Shown here one piece after another: positions 25,201 to 35,822 of a stretch of DNA of 64,000 bases. Positions within the stretch are counted from its first letter, which is position 1, and each line of letters begins with the position of its first letter. The notes below the pieces were generated by a model. The model did not search any database and was not told the DNA's origin. It saw nothing but the letters and a program-made list of their open reading frames with translations. Both the position numbers and the translations under genes were made by a program. Origin of the DNA: Lamellibrachia columna (Eukaryota; Annelida; Polychaeta; Sabellida; Siboglinidae). The stretch lies in NCBI GenBank assembly GCA_963662155.1, contig OY759264.1, positions 9,325,988-9,389,987 of the forward strand. Direction: 5' to 3'.

Positions 25201-25249
25201 CCCTATTGATCACCCACGTTGTCTGTGTCTTGCCCTATTGATCACTCCA
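22240..25249. repeat. 33-bp minisatellite array B, left part, about 91 copies
   Basis: The unit contains CCCACTTTGTCTGTATCTTG followed by a CCCTATTGATCAT or CCATATTGATCAT variant. The TTACCATATTGATCA form is commoner at the left edge and TTGCCCTATTGGTCAT at the right. Since 33 is a multiple of three, an 11-residue repeat appears in long open frames on both strands; no gene is inferred. The array is broken at 25250 by a transposon and resumes at 29229. Confidence 0.98.
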
Positions 25250-25270
25250 CACTCTAAAAACAGATTGGTT
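25250..25270 (+). repeat. Left terminal inverted repeat of the CACTA-like element
   Basis: Perfect 21-bp match to the reverse complement of 29208-29228. Confidence 0.95.
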
Positions 25271-26239
25271 AAAATGACCAGGATATTGGTCAAATTCAAC
25301 CAATGTGGTTGGTAGATATGTGTCCAACCAATCTCTTGGTTAAGACAACCAATTTTTTATGGTTAACTTTTTAACCAATCCATATTGGTTAGAATAGTAA
25401 CCAACATATGTTGGTCAATTTAACCAAGTTATTGGTTAATATATCTAGGTCATGTAGCAACCAATGTAAATTGGTTAGGCTAGGACCAATTATATTGGTT
25501 GGAATATGACCAATTGATTGGTTGTCTAGAATAGGACCAATTATGTGGAATTAATACAATATACCATTTAGGCAATGCAATAGACAACAAGCTAGAGTTC
25601 ATTCTACTATCACTGCATGCATTTAATTTCAGGAACATCATGTCAGTTTTTTCCACAAAGTTGTCAGTGCAAGTCGGTGCAAAACATGTAATATGACGGC
25701 ATTGTACTGAGACATTAAATCATTTAACCTTTAGAGACCCGGATTTTTTTCAAGAAATTGCTATGCTATTCTTTAAACGCATGTCATTTCATTCCTATAA
25801 AGAATTTCAATACACATGTATACAATTTTGGAAAGGTAATATCCTCAAGAATTCAGTCACAGTGAAATATTTGTGTTTATAAGATGTCAGACATCACACT
25901 TTATTCAAAATGGCTGACAATCATTATCGCTGGCGACACATCATCACATTTATTAGACAATAACAAAAAAAGTACTACTCACATATGAAAACTGTTTACA
26001 TATTCAGAAACTGCACTAAAAACTACACAAAGATGCAAAGTTTGAAGAAAATATCTTCATTGTTTCCTGTTCTATACAAAGTACGAACTGTAGGCCTAGC
26101 CACAGGCCTGCCATGTCCACGACCACGCCCTCTGTGAATAGGGGACCGGTCACGTCCACGTCTTGACTTTGAAGCGGTAGCCCTACCTCGCCTGGGCCTG
26201 CCTGTCGTTGCCGTTGCCCTGGCCTTAGACCTAGTCAGT

Positions 26240-26536
26240 CTAGCCACACCTTGCTGTTGTGTCACTGTCAGTGTCACTGCTGCTTTCAGGATGAAGATTA
26301 CCACTGGTAGCAGCAGCTACAACTGTCGAAACCACTCCACTTCCACTCGGGATTGGATCGATCGAATCAATTGTTTCAGTCTCACTGTCCGAATGAACAG
26401 GCGTCACAGCGAGCGATATTTCGGCTTCTTCGTCAGTCTCACTATCATCTTCATTCGATAATTCACTATCTTCCATATCATCAATAATTCGAAGCACCTC
26501 GTGTGGATCTGCGATCAAGCGCGATCGCAGCGCCAT
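26240..26536 (-). CDS. Acidic 98-residue protein, piggyBac-transposase-N-terminus-like remnant
   Basis: The frame starts with ATG at 26536, reads MALRSRLIADPHEVLRI, then an acidic Asp/Glu/Ser stretch (EDSELSNEDDSETDEEAE), then more Ser/Asp-rich sequence. A second frame at 26304-26023 overlaps its end and encodes an Arg/Gly-rich basic segment (RGRGRGHGRPVARP), so one base shift may separate two parts of a former protein. No catalytic motif is present. Placement just inside a piggyBac-like end in the correct orientation supports the guess; a non-functional remnant is most likely. Confidence 0.35.
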   Translation of the reverse strand: MALRSRLIADPHEVLRIIDDMEDSELSNEDDSETDEEAEISLAVTPVHSDSETETIDSIDPIPSGSGVVSTVVAAATSGNLHPESSSDTDSDTTARCG

Positions 26537-26730
26537 TACTTACTTTTACGGCGGAACACAAATTATCAACAACAATCTTCAAAACGCTATAACAACACTA
26601 ATATAAAAAAAATTGCGACGCCATTACTACAGGGAATGCCTAGGCTATTGCTCTATTGATCAATCCCCTACACCCCTCTACCAGAGCAATGAAATTACCG
26701 CAACAGACCACATATGACCACCCCTATGCC

Positions 26731-26752
26731 GTCGCGCGATATATCGCGCGAC
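26731..26752. repeat. Perfect 22-bp palindrome
   Basis: GTCGCGCGATA followed directly by its reverse complement, adjoining the right end of the piggyBac-like element. It may be a subterminal transposase-binding or hairpin sequence. Confidence 0.85.
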
Positions 26753-27197
26753 CGGTTTCTAAAGGTTTTAACATAAAATACAATACATTATAAACTACGG
26801 GTGAACGATATAGAACTAAAGCCAATAAAAAATCAATGCAAACAAAGGCAAATTATAGAATAGCTCAAACTGGCACGTCTAGTCAATGTACTAGTAACCT
26901 TCAAGGTCATGAAAGTATAAAAATGTGTCGTGTGACATATGCACAATGTAAATTGTTAATTGTGTTACATGAAATAATTCAAGAGACGTCACACTGTGAT
27001 CTTGATTTCAGTTTTCTAGTACACACAAAAGTACACATTACGAGTACACATTTGTAAGGGCAAATAACTGGCATGCAGTGCATGACTCTATTCGTTGTCT
27101 GTTTCAATTACTAACTAACCAAGTACAATGCACATAGAGCAGACGGGCAGCTTGATGACAACTAAAACAAAACAATGTCAGCTTCGTATTTCTAGTC

Positions 27198-27470
27198 CTA
27201 ACATTTAATGTGGCCGAGAAGTTCCATCTCTCTTGGTGTGACCACGTCATATGGCGTGGTGATGTTGAAAAGCCCCTTCTGTACGAATGTCCACACGTCT
27301 GCTGCCTCAGCGGGGTACTCTGCATTGAATATAAAGAAGACCTTGAAACAGATGTCGAATGCCTTCACCAAAAAGTCCACCTCATAGAGCACATCCTCAC
27401 AGAGGAGGAATAACTCCTTGGCCGCCAAGATAGTGTCACAAAGAGCGAGGATTTGAGGTTGCCGAGTCAT
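27198..27470 (-). CDS. Terminal exon of an unidentified transposon-borne protein
   Basis: The minus-strand frame of 90 codons ends in a stop at 27198. Its C-terminal half reads like real protein: LVKAFDICFKVFFIFNAEYP, then a WTFVQKGLFNI segment and a PYDVVTPREMELLGHIK tail. From general knowledge, this FD-x-x-FK-x-x-F-x-F-N pattern resembles the C-terminus of uncharacterised proteins repeated many times in cnidarian, lancelet and fish genomes; this is recall, not a search result. The start is probably a splice acceptor rather than an ATG. It lies inside the CACTA-like element and may be its own cargo gene or an older insertion. Confidence 0.4.
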   Translation of the reverse strand: MTRQPQILALCDTILAAKELFLLCEDVLYEVDFLVKAFDICFKVFFIFNAEYPAEAADVWTFVQKGLFNITTPYDVVTPREMELLGHIKC

Positions 27471-28807
27471 ACCTCACTTCTCCTCTCATCTCTTTCTTAG
27501 GTAGGCAGCAAGGTATGTCCCACTCTGGAATAAGCAAGGAACACGGAGTATAATACGCTGAAGCATGACGACATTCCAGTACATTATGTGTACATTTATT
27601 TATATATTCATTTATAATTACTAAGTTAGTAATGTTTTTGATTACGGATGTGGCATATGCTGCGAAGATAGACATGCCATGTGTACTCCAGTGAGAAGTG
27701 TCAAATAGCCAGACTGGTGACTATAGAACAGTGGATTTGAACAAAAAAGTTAATACTTAAACTTACACCTGAATGTCTCAATCATGTGATGCATTCCCCA
27801 ATCGGCCATCTTGTCTTCCACATAATTGTCCATCAGTGATGACTGGTGAAACTACAAAAATATTACCAAATATATTAATCAATATAAAGTACTAATTGGT
27901 AGACATCAAGTAGGTCTAAATACTCAAACTACCCGTTATATAGAAAATAGCAACACAGCTGCACAAGTCCACAGTGACTCAATACCATTGTATTTATGTA
28001 GTTCACTACACGCGTTTACTTTACTAAGAATGTATGACATAGTATGTAACAGCTAATAAACAGCTACAAGAAGCAATTTTAGTTTGTTAAATCTTGCTGG
28101 CTGGTACATGTAGACTATCCTTGAAAGTCATTAACACTGACTGCTGTCTGCCATCTAGTGGAGTATGGCTGTTGCTATGAACCACCCCGCTGGCTTGAGC
28201 TGGTCACTGGGTAATTTGTCATTTCTGCATTCCACAGTCAAACACAGGATATATCAGTTTCAAACATTCCATTAAAGCTTTGCTAACTAACTTTACTAAC
28301 TACTTACAACTCCGCATTTTACAGTTAACATAGAGCAAGATGTACACTGGCTAACAGAGAGTTACTAACTCCTTATGATGATAAACCAAGATCTGGTATA
28401 TTTCATCAAGAACTCCTAGTACTGCTTCCAGCTCTATATGAAAACTGATACGTGCGGGCTTGGCCCGTCTCCATCACTAAACACATACAAGGTCACACCC
28501 CTGAGAATAAAACTAGTCATATGTATGAATATATACTAATACATTACATTAAAGTTACATCAAATAATAGCATATTCCTTTATATACCATATCATGCCAA
28601 AATTATATAATATAAACAAACTGTTGGTTAAGAAACTATTTGACACTTACCAAGTGTCTACGCGGCGGCCTCGTCAGTTCAAAGTCATGCTGTGAAAAGG
28701 AAGTTGCCTGCATCTCACGTGACCACTGCCACTCAGCAAATGTAGTCACCTAGTATTTAACTGAAACTTCTTGGATTGTTTAGTTGTTTTATTATGGGAT
28801 TCACAAA
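27471..28807. other. Interior of the CACTA-like element, no exon supported
   Basis: AT-rich sequence without a recognisable transposase. Further upstream exons of the minus-strand gene ending at 27198 would be expected here but none could be assigned. Confidence 0.5.
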
Positions 28808-29190
28808 GTACTAATACAGCGGTTTAAGTTGCTGTACTGCACAATAAGGAAGACATCAGGCAACAATAATAAACAAAGATTGGTTGTAGGCCTAACCAAT
28901 GTGATTGGTTACCGGACAACCAAAATAATGGTCACTAGTTGACCAATATATTGGTTAAGCCAACCGATATTGGGCCAAACAATTATATTACTAATCTAAT
29001 GTACTAATACATCGTCTGAAGTTGCTGTACTGCACAATAAGCACGGCATAAGGCAACAATAATGCATAAAACAATTGGTTGTAGGCGTAACCAATGTGAT
29101 TGGTTACCGGACAACCAACGTATTGGTCACTAGTTGACCAATATATTGGTTAAAACAACCAATATATAACCAATATTGGGCCAACCAATT
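28808..29190. repeat. 193-bp tandem duplication at the right end of the CACTA-like element
   Basis: The sequence from GTACTAATAC at 28808 recurs at 29001, including GTTGCTGTACTGCACAATAA, GGTTGTAGGC and TGATTGGTTACCGGACAACC. The duplicated unit carries the AACCAAT-type words, so the right subterminal region has two sets of them. Confidence 0.85.
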
Positions 29191-29207
29191 AGATTGGTCG
29201 TTTTCTC

Positions 29208-29228
29208 AACCAATCTGTTTTTAGAGTG
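29208..29228 (-). repeat. Right terminal inverted repeat of the CACTA-like element
   Basis: Ends TGTTTTTAGAGTG; it is the perfect inverse of the left terminus. Confidence 0.95.
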
Positions 29229-29300
29229 CACTTTGTCTGTATCTTGCCCTATTGATCACCCCACTTTGCCTGTATCATACCATATCGTTCACCCTGTATT
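29229..29300. repeat. 33-bp minisatellite array B, right remnant, about 2 copies
   Basis: Array B resumes with CACTTTGTCTGTATCTTGCC exactly after the transposon and decays over two units. The transposon therefore landed two units from the original right edge. Confidence 0.93.
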
Positions 29301-29969
29301 GCGTCACCAAATGCCGTTGATTTCTTCTATCTGGTGTATATGCCAGGGAAAGTAAACTATTCCAGAGGGTAAATGTGAAACTTGTCGTGGAGTAACTGTC
29401 TCTAACACAGTGCCACAATGCCCCAGAGTAGGATGTCCACTATATGTAGGAAGAAGAAGCTAAGACGCAGAATTCATCAAACGTGAGTCGAGACGAAACC
29501 GTTGCTCCACCTGTCGAGGACGAGGCGGCCTGCCAGTGTCGTCTGCTCATAAAGGATGGCGGTAAACGAAGCCGCCACCGCGCCGCCATAATTGCTTTCG
29601 AGTCTTCATACACAGTTACGAGAGAGCGATCGCCTGTTAGCGTCGCCTGCCTTTCTACGCCTTTCTCTCGCCCGCTTCCTGAAACCCAAGTTGCAGCTTC
29701 ACCGATCGTCGAAAACCCGACTTTTATTAGGCTGTGTTCGGCGCATTTGATACTGGAACACTTCCGTTGGCCGTGTCGGTGTGTCGTCATTAGCGAAAGT
29801 TAACGAACAGAGCTATCGCCTTACCACGTCGTGCGCAGAGAAGATCGGCTCATTTACATGCCAAATTAAGCGATCACAAAGACGTGATCGCGATAGAAGG
29901 AAGTCGGTGCGGTGAATAGTGAGCGTATTCGTCTATACGACGATCGCATGAAGGGCCTTGAAGGCGGCA
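29301..29969. other. Unique sequence, no gene supported
   Basis: The part at 29440-29900 is GC-richer with several CpGs, and open frames on both strands lack recognisable domains. Confidence 0.5.
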
Positions 29970-30487
29970 TGCAGGCTGCGCATGTGCTATATCTACAAGC
30001 GCTATTCCAACATTAGCGCAACGCTCGACTTGTTTATTACTAGATCTACTTGCAATAACATCAAGGCAATATATCCAACTGATGATTTATCGGATCATCA
30101 TTTGTGGTTACAAGTCGGGTCAAGACCTGAAACAAATTCTCACATTTCGACCGTTAATTAAAATAAACTTAAACACCCATCATGGTGATCGTGCCAATTT
30201 TGATCTTTTGAACCAAACTAAATCTACATTATGCGAGCTTGTTAATAACTACCACGAAACATTAAGTACACTGCTGGATAAGCATGCCCCAAAACAAACC
30301 AAAAGTGTACAAGTTCACCCTCCATCACCATGGATGTCTCTATAAATAATTGTAGCAAAACGTCGTCGTCGATATCTTGAAAGAATTTGGGACCGAACTC
30401 GTTTTCCAATTGATCGATCCCATTATGCTAAACAGCTACATATATGCAATCACATGATGTCAAAAGCAAAGCCTGATTATGCTACAC
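29970..30487 (+). mobile_element. CR1/L2-like LINE remnant, endonuclease C-terminal part
   Basis: The translated plus strand gives ATLDLFITRST, a DDLSDHHLW motif (the SDH of apurinic-type endonucleases), then LLDKHAPKQTK and PSPWMS, then RRRYLERIWDRT and MSKAKPDYA. These are, in order, the end of the endonuclease domain and the linker before reverse transcriptase in CR1/L2-type LINEs. Stops and frame changes show decay. The matching RT part resumes at 34225, so the element is split. Confidence 0.8.
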
Positions 30488-30489
30488 AC

Positions 30490-32725
30490 CTGGGGCTGAG
30501 TACATTTTCATGAGTAAAGTACGAGGACGAGTACATTGGTGATGGCTCAGCACAAGTATGAGTGCGAGTACATTGGTGATGGCTGAGCACAAGTACGAGT
30601 ACTAGTACATTGGTGATGGCTGAGCACAAGTACGAGTACATTGGTGATGGCTGAGCACAAGTACGAGGACGAGTACATTGGTGATGGCTCAGCACAAGTA
30701 CGAGTACGAGTACATTGGTGATGGCTGAGCACAAGTACGAGTACGAGTACATTGGTGATGGCTGAGCACAAGTATGAAAACGAGTACATTGGTGATGGCT
30801 GAGCACAAGTATGAGGACGAATACATTAGTGATGGCTGAGCACAAGTATGAGGACGAGTACATTGGTGATGGCTGAGCACAAGTATGAGGACGAGTGCAT
30901 TGGTGATGGCTGAGCACAAGTACGACTACGAGTACATTGGTGATGGCTGAGCACAAGTACGAGTACATTGGTGATGGCTGAGCACAAGTACGAGGACGAG
31001 TACATTGGTGATGGCTCAGCACAAGTACGAGTACGAGTACATTGGTGATGGCTGAGCACAAGTACGAGTACGAGTACATTGGTGATGGCTGAGCACAAGT
31101 ATGAAAACGAGTACATTGGTAATGGCTGAGCACAAGTATGAGGACGAATACATTAGTGATGGCTGAGCACAAGTATGAGGACGAGTACATTGGTGATGGC
31201 TGAGCACAAGTATGAGGACGAGTGCATTGGTGATGGCTGAGCACAAGTACGACTACGAGTACATTGGTGATGGCTGAGCACAAGTATGAGGACGAGTACA
31301 TTGGTGATGGCTGAGCACAAGTACGAGTACGAGTACATTGGTGATGGCTGAGCACAAGTACGAGTACGAGTACATTGGTGATGGCTGAGCACAAGTAAGA
31401 GGACGAGTACATTGTGATGGCTGAGCTCAAATATGAGTACGAGTACACTGGTGATGGCTGAGCACAAGTATGAGTACGAGTACATTGGTGATGGCTGAGC
31501 ACAAGTATGAGTACGAGTACATTGGTGATGGCTGAGCACAAGTATGAGTACGAGTACATTGGTGATGGCTGAGCACAAGTATGAGTACGAGTACATTGGT
31601 GATGGCTGAGCACAAGTACGAGTACGAGTACATTGGTGATGGCAGAGCACAAGTATGAGTACGAGTACATTGGTGATGGCTGAGCACAAGTATGAGTACG
31701 AGTACATTGGTGATGGCTGAGCACAAGTACGAGTACGAGTACATTGGTGATGGCTGAGCACAAGTATGAGTACGAGTACATTGGTGATGGCTGAGCACAA
31801 GTACGAGGACGAGTACATTGGTGATGGCTGAGCACAAGTACGAGTACGAGTACATTGGTGATGGCTGAGCACAAGTATGAGTACGAGTACATTGGTGATG
31901 GCTGAGCACAAGTATGAGGACGAGTACATTGGTGATGGCTGAGCACAAGTATGAGTACGAGTACATTGGTGATGGCTGAGCACAAGTATGAGGACGAGTA
32001 CATTGGTGATGGCTGAGCACAAGTATGAGTACGAGTACATTGGTGATGGTTGAGCACAAGTATGAGGACGAGTACATTGGTGATGGCTGAGCACAAGTAT
32101 GAGTACGAGTACATTGGTGATGACTGAGCACAAGTATGAGGACGAGTACATTGTGATGGCTGAGCACAAGTATGTGGACGAGTACATCGGTGATGGCTGA
32201 GCACAAGTACGAGTATGAATACATTGGTGATGGCTGAGCACAAGTATGAGGACGAGTACATTGTGATGGCTGAGCACAAATATGAGTACGAGTACATTGG
32301 TGATGGCTGAGCACAAGTATGAAGACGAGTATACTGGTGATGGCTGAGCACAAATATGAGTACGAGTACATTGGTAATGGCTGAGCACAAGTATGAGTAC
32401 GAGTACATTGGTGATGGCTGAGCACAAGTATGAGGACGAGTACATTGGTGATGGCTGAGCACAAGTACGAGGACGAGTTCATTGGTGATGGCTGAGCACA
32501 AGTATGAGGACGAGTACATTGGTGATGGCTGAGCACAAGTATGAGGACGAGTACATTGGTGATGGCTGAGCACAAATATGAGTACGAGTACATTGTTGAT
32601 GGCTGAGCACAAGTATGAGGACGAGTACACTGGTGATGGCTGAGCACAAGTACGGGTACGAGTACATTGGTGATGGCTGAGCACAAGTATGAGGACGAGT
32701 ACATTGGTGATGGCTGAGCATAAGT
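30490..32725. repeat. 37-bp minisatellite array C, about 60 copies, with higher-order repeat
   Basis: The unit contains CATTGGTGATGGCTGAGCAC followed by AAGTATGAGGACGAGTA or AAGTACGAGTACGAGTA. A block with unusual units (GTATGAAAACGAG, GAATACATTAGTG, GAGTGCATTGG, and one short 31-bp unit) occurs twice, 327 bp apart, near 30630-31280: eight 37-bp units plus one 31-bp unit. The minus strand is stop-free in all three registers over most of the array, giving open frames up to 765 codons; no gene is inferred. Confidence 0.97.
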
Positions 32726-32739
32726 ATGAGGTGCGTTTC

Positions 32740-33850
32740 GCATTCATACGCAAATGTTCAGGATATGCTTTCAAATTTGGGTTAAAATGTATTTAAATTG
32801 AAAATACTTTTCAAAATACATTTTATAGCGCAACATAACAAGACAGAAAAAAATATATATATAACCATTAAATATATACGATATACGATATATGAATCAA
32901 TGAACACTGTTAGGCATGTTGTGGCTGGCAGTGACCACAAGTCCACAACTAATGTTTGCTGAGAGGGTGGATTAGCACCTGCTAATGTCCAGGGGTCAAT
33001 ATCCCCTTTGTATTTTAACCACACTACAAATTGGCACCAGACAATACTGGTGCAGGCTGTCTGACTTGAGTCACCAAACTTCTTCAGAAGAAGACTGAGT
33101 TAGCAGTACTTAGCACTGTCTCTTGTGAGAGCAACAAAGGCATTTTATGGCTAACTGATGAATGACCCTTTCATTATGGGCTTACTGGATTTCCTGGCTT
33201 AATTAAACTAACACAAGGATTATGGCCTGGACTGGTAAATAGTACAACTATTTATATGAATTAGGAGTTTCTGACTGGGAAAAGAATCAAAAGATGCTGC
33301 CTCTTGAAGCGAAGCCTTTGTGGCTTCAGTGCATTCAATGTGCAGAAAAGTGATCCACGGTGTGAATTTGTGAAAACTCATCAATACCAAGTAAAAATGA
33401 AACCACATCTACTAAATGTAACAGTGATAATTATTACAAATCAGGGGCTATTACATTGCAATTAATATCATGGTTACTGCAATATAATTGACATAATACA
33501 AGTGTTTTTAATGATCCTGTATTAGAAAACATATATAACTCAGATGAGATGCATGCACGAACAAAACATATTTTGTTAATTTGATACATATGCACATAAT
33601 ACAATTTGCTACCATACTTGTTTAAATTATTGTGGAAGTTGTTAATGATTTAATAAAATAAGAAATAAAATAATGTTCACAATATCATATTGAAAAAGTA
33701 CTCAGATGTACTCGTAATGTACTCGTAAAATCTGAGTACATTGAACACGAGTACGAGTACTTGACCATAATTTCTATGAGTACGAGTACGCGTATTTCAA
33801 AAATGTACTCGAGTACACGAGTACACGAGTACCGAGTACTTCGGCCTCAG
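32740..33850 (-). mobile_element. Possible hAT-like transposon remnant
   Basis: Near 32785-32825 there is an AAAATGTATTT/AAAATACATTTT inverted pair, a word pattern often seen near hAT ends. At 33695-33845 GTACTC/GAGTAC words recur at high density in both orientations. The minus strand around 32900-33024 can be read as LVVDLWSLPATTC followed by a VFIDSYIV stretch, which faintly resembles the hAT C-terminal dimerisation region. No target duplication or clean inverted termini were found. The adjacent array C shares the GAGTACGAGTAC word and may have grown from one end of this element. Confidence 0.3.
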
Positions 33851-33894
33851 GTCTGTTACGCTACATATTTTATCTCAGCTAATTCTGAAAATGT

Positions 33895-34205
33895 GTGGGG
33901 CGTTGTAGCGTATCGGTTAGAACGGCCGGCTCTCAATCGATAGAACCCTGGTTCAAATCACATTGCTGCCGAAGCTTTGACAATTTCTCTCATCCCACGT
34001 TGCCAAAGTTCACTAAGCTGTATATATGAGTACCTGGCTACAGTCAGAGATGAATATCAGAACGATTGCAGCGTGGCTGAATGCTTCCCAGAGAAATCGA
34101 AATAGCGTTGGAATGAACAGGTCTGCCAAGAGGTGAAGTCTCAAGCGCTTTTGAACAGTCGCAAGGACTGGATACCGCGTTATATAAGAACGTACCTTTA
34201 AGAAC
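33895..34205 (+). mobile_element. tRNA-derived SINE, near full length
   Basis: The head has a TAGCGTATCGGTTAGA A-box and a GGTTCAAATC B-box spaced as in tRNA (33898-33975). Next comes a segment containing CTAAGCTGTATATATGAGTA and CCTGGCTACAG, like the core after the tRNA head in many marine invertebrate SINEs. The 3' part (about 34065-34205) matches the minus strand of 5250-5480. It sits immediately left of the resumed LINE. Confidence 0.65.
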
Positions 34206-34224
34206 ATCACTACATATGGAAATG

Positions 34225-34985
34225 CGTAAATTCAATTCAACATCGGTAGAAATCAAAAGGACTGCATGAAAACAATTCATTGGATGCATTGTGTAGTTCT
34301 TTTTCAAAATACTCCACAGGTAAGATTGCGCGCATTCGATCGCGTTTTGTCAATAATGATAATGACTATGATTTCCCTGAACCACCACTTTCTGAAAATA
34401 CACTACATAGTTTCACACCTGCAACTACTTATGGAGTTCTCATTATCATTAACAAATCTCCTAACAAATCATGTGATCTTGACCCATTTCCAACTCTTCT
34501 ATTAAAAAGCTGTATCAATCAACTCATTTTACATATCACTATTATTACAAACCTTTCAATGCAGGGCAGGTTTGTTCCAAACAAGCTCTTGTAAATCCTC
34601 TTATTAAAAATAAACTCTCCAATCTCAGTTTTCTGTCAAACGTATTGGGAAAATAGTTGTTAGTTGCCTTCGTGAACGTATTCAATGTTCACCAGCATAT
34701 TTCTCAAGTATGTAAATCCTGTTTCTACCATATACGTGATCTCCATCGAACTCGGCGTCACATATCTTTATTTACTGCTAAAACAATATCAACATCAATA
34801 ATTAGTAGCCGTCTTGACTATTGTAATTCACTACTAAACAACATTGCTAAAAGCGACTCAGCTAAACTCCAACGAGTACACAATAATAGTATTTATTGTC
34901 TGGCACGTGTGGTACTCACGTCGCGTCGTTTATCACCACACAATGCAGTTACTGCAAATACGACTACATATTGTGTTATCACTTG
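34225..34985 (+). mobile_element. CR1/L2-like LINE remnant, reverse transcriptase part, internally deleted
   Basis: The translated plus strand gives SLDALCSSFSKYSTGKIARI, then KSCDLDPFPTLLLKSC, a LIKNKLSNLSFLSNVLGK block (RT fingers), then jumps to CKSCFYHIRDL, ISSRLDYCNSLL and LARVV (C-terminal RT region). The catalytic palm with its YxDD motif is missing between the last two parts. Frame changes are present. With 29970-30487 it forms one element interrupted by about 3.7 kb. Confidence 0.85.
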
Positions 34986-35276
34986 AGTTTCAGTAAAAAC
35001 ACAGATACCAACTTTTCACAATAAACAAAACCGTTTTAACGAAAATATTCCTTCAGCGAACAGCAGTAGAAACGTCATGTATGTTATCTGAATAATTGTG
35101 ACTGCCTGGAACAGATCACACGGATGATAGTAGTTTGATGGATGTTAGTATAGTTTCACTACCTTGTGAGGGCATTATTGATGTGATAGGTTTGATCTCC
35201 GAACGTGAGCTTAAGCTGTAAGCGATTCTGGCAAAACGTTGCTTTCCAACAAGAAACGATTTTGACCACAAGCGCT
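34986..35276. other. No gene or repeat recognised
   Basis: Short unique stretch after the LINE remnant. Confidence 0.5.
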
Positions 35277-35458
35277 CGAGTCGGCAGACGATGAACATAC
35301 ACAGAGTCATCAATAAGTAACATTAAGAACGTGAAACTAACGAGACACCACTCGTGTTTCGAAACGATCGAGTCGGCTGACGATGAACATACACAGAGTC
35401 ATCAATAAATAACATTAAGAGCGTGAAACTAACGAGACACCACTCGTGTTTCGACACG
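35277..35458. repeat. 91-bp tandem duplication
   Basis: The unit begins CGAGTCGGCAGACGATGAAC and ends near ACTCGTGTTTCG; copies begin at 35277 and 35368 with a few differences. Confidence 0.9.
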
Positions 35459-35577
35459 TTCAACGCCACGTCTTGGTGCTAACACCTACACCCACACTCC
35501 GATCAACAAATCCACAAATAATTAAACTTTCATACCGTGACTGTCTCAGACTCAGATATAAGTGCAGGTCTTTTTAT

Positions 35578-35822
35578 TTCGAAAACACGCACGCACGCAC
35601 GAACGCACACGCACGAACGCACGCTCGCATGCAGACACGCACGTACGCACACGCGCATGCGCGCACTCGCACACGTGCACAAGCGCACACGCACACACAC
35701 CGACACGAACGCCCGCGTGCGCACGCACGTACAAACGAAAGCACGCACGCACGCAAGCACACACAAACACACACACGCCCACGCACAGGCACACACACAC
35801 GCACGCACGCACGCATAAAGAC
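35578..35822. repeat. Degenerate (ACGC)/(AC) microsatellite
   Basis: Imperfect CACG and CACA units over about 240 bp. The Thr/His/Ala and Cys/Val/Arg-rich open frames are by-products. Confidence 0.93.

Larger units (their letters stand above)
25728..26765 (-). mobile_element. Nested piggyBac-like non-autonomous element
   Basis: The left end reads TTAA then CCTTTAGAGACCCGG; the right end, on the minus strand, reads TTAA, two A, then CCTTTAGAAACCGGT. CCTTTAGA-type termini at TTAA targets are typical of piggyBac. Next to the right end is a perfect 22-bp palindrome. A minus-strand frame starting at 26536 encodes a short acidic protein resembling the disordered N-terminus of piggyBac transposases, followed after a frame change by a basic Arg/Gly-rich stretch. 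No catalytic DDD core fits in about 1 kb, so the element is internally deleted. The two extra bases at the right end are an imperfection. Confidence 0.45.
25250..29228. mobile_element. CACTA-like DNA transposon inserted in array B
   Basis: The ends are perfect 21-bp inverted repeats: 25250-25270 begins CACTCTAAAAACAGATTGGT and 29208-29228 is its reverse complement. Array B sequence stops and resumes exactly at the ends, with a 2-bp CA duplicated at 25248-25249 and 29229-29230. Both ends (25262-25545 and 28875-29207) carry many short ATTGGTT/AACCAAT words in both orientations, like the subterminal repeats of CACTA (EnSpm/CMC) elements. The terminal CACT and short target duplication agree with that superfamily. 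No transposase domain was recognised inside, so the class rests on ends only. It carries a nested element and a minus-strand terminal exon. Confidence 0.75.

Noticed and set aside
22250..25315. Open frames up to 990 codons on both strands in array B
   Set aside because: An 11-residue repeat in several frames and both strands is explained by a stop-free 33-bp unit.
30477..32774. 765-codon minus-strand frame in array C
   Set aside because: All three minus frames are open; it is a by-product of the 37-bp unit.
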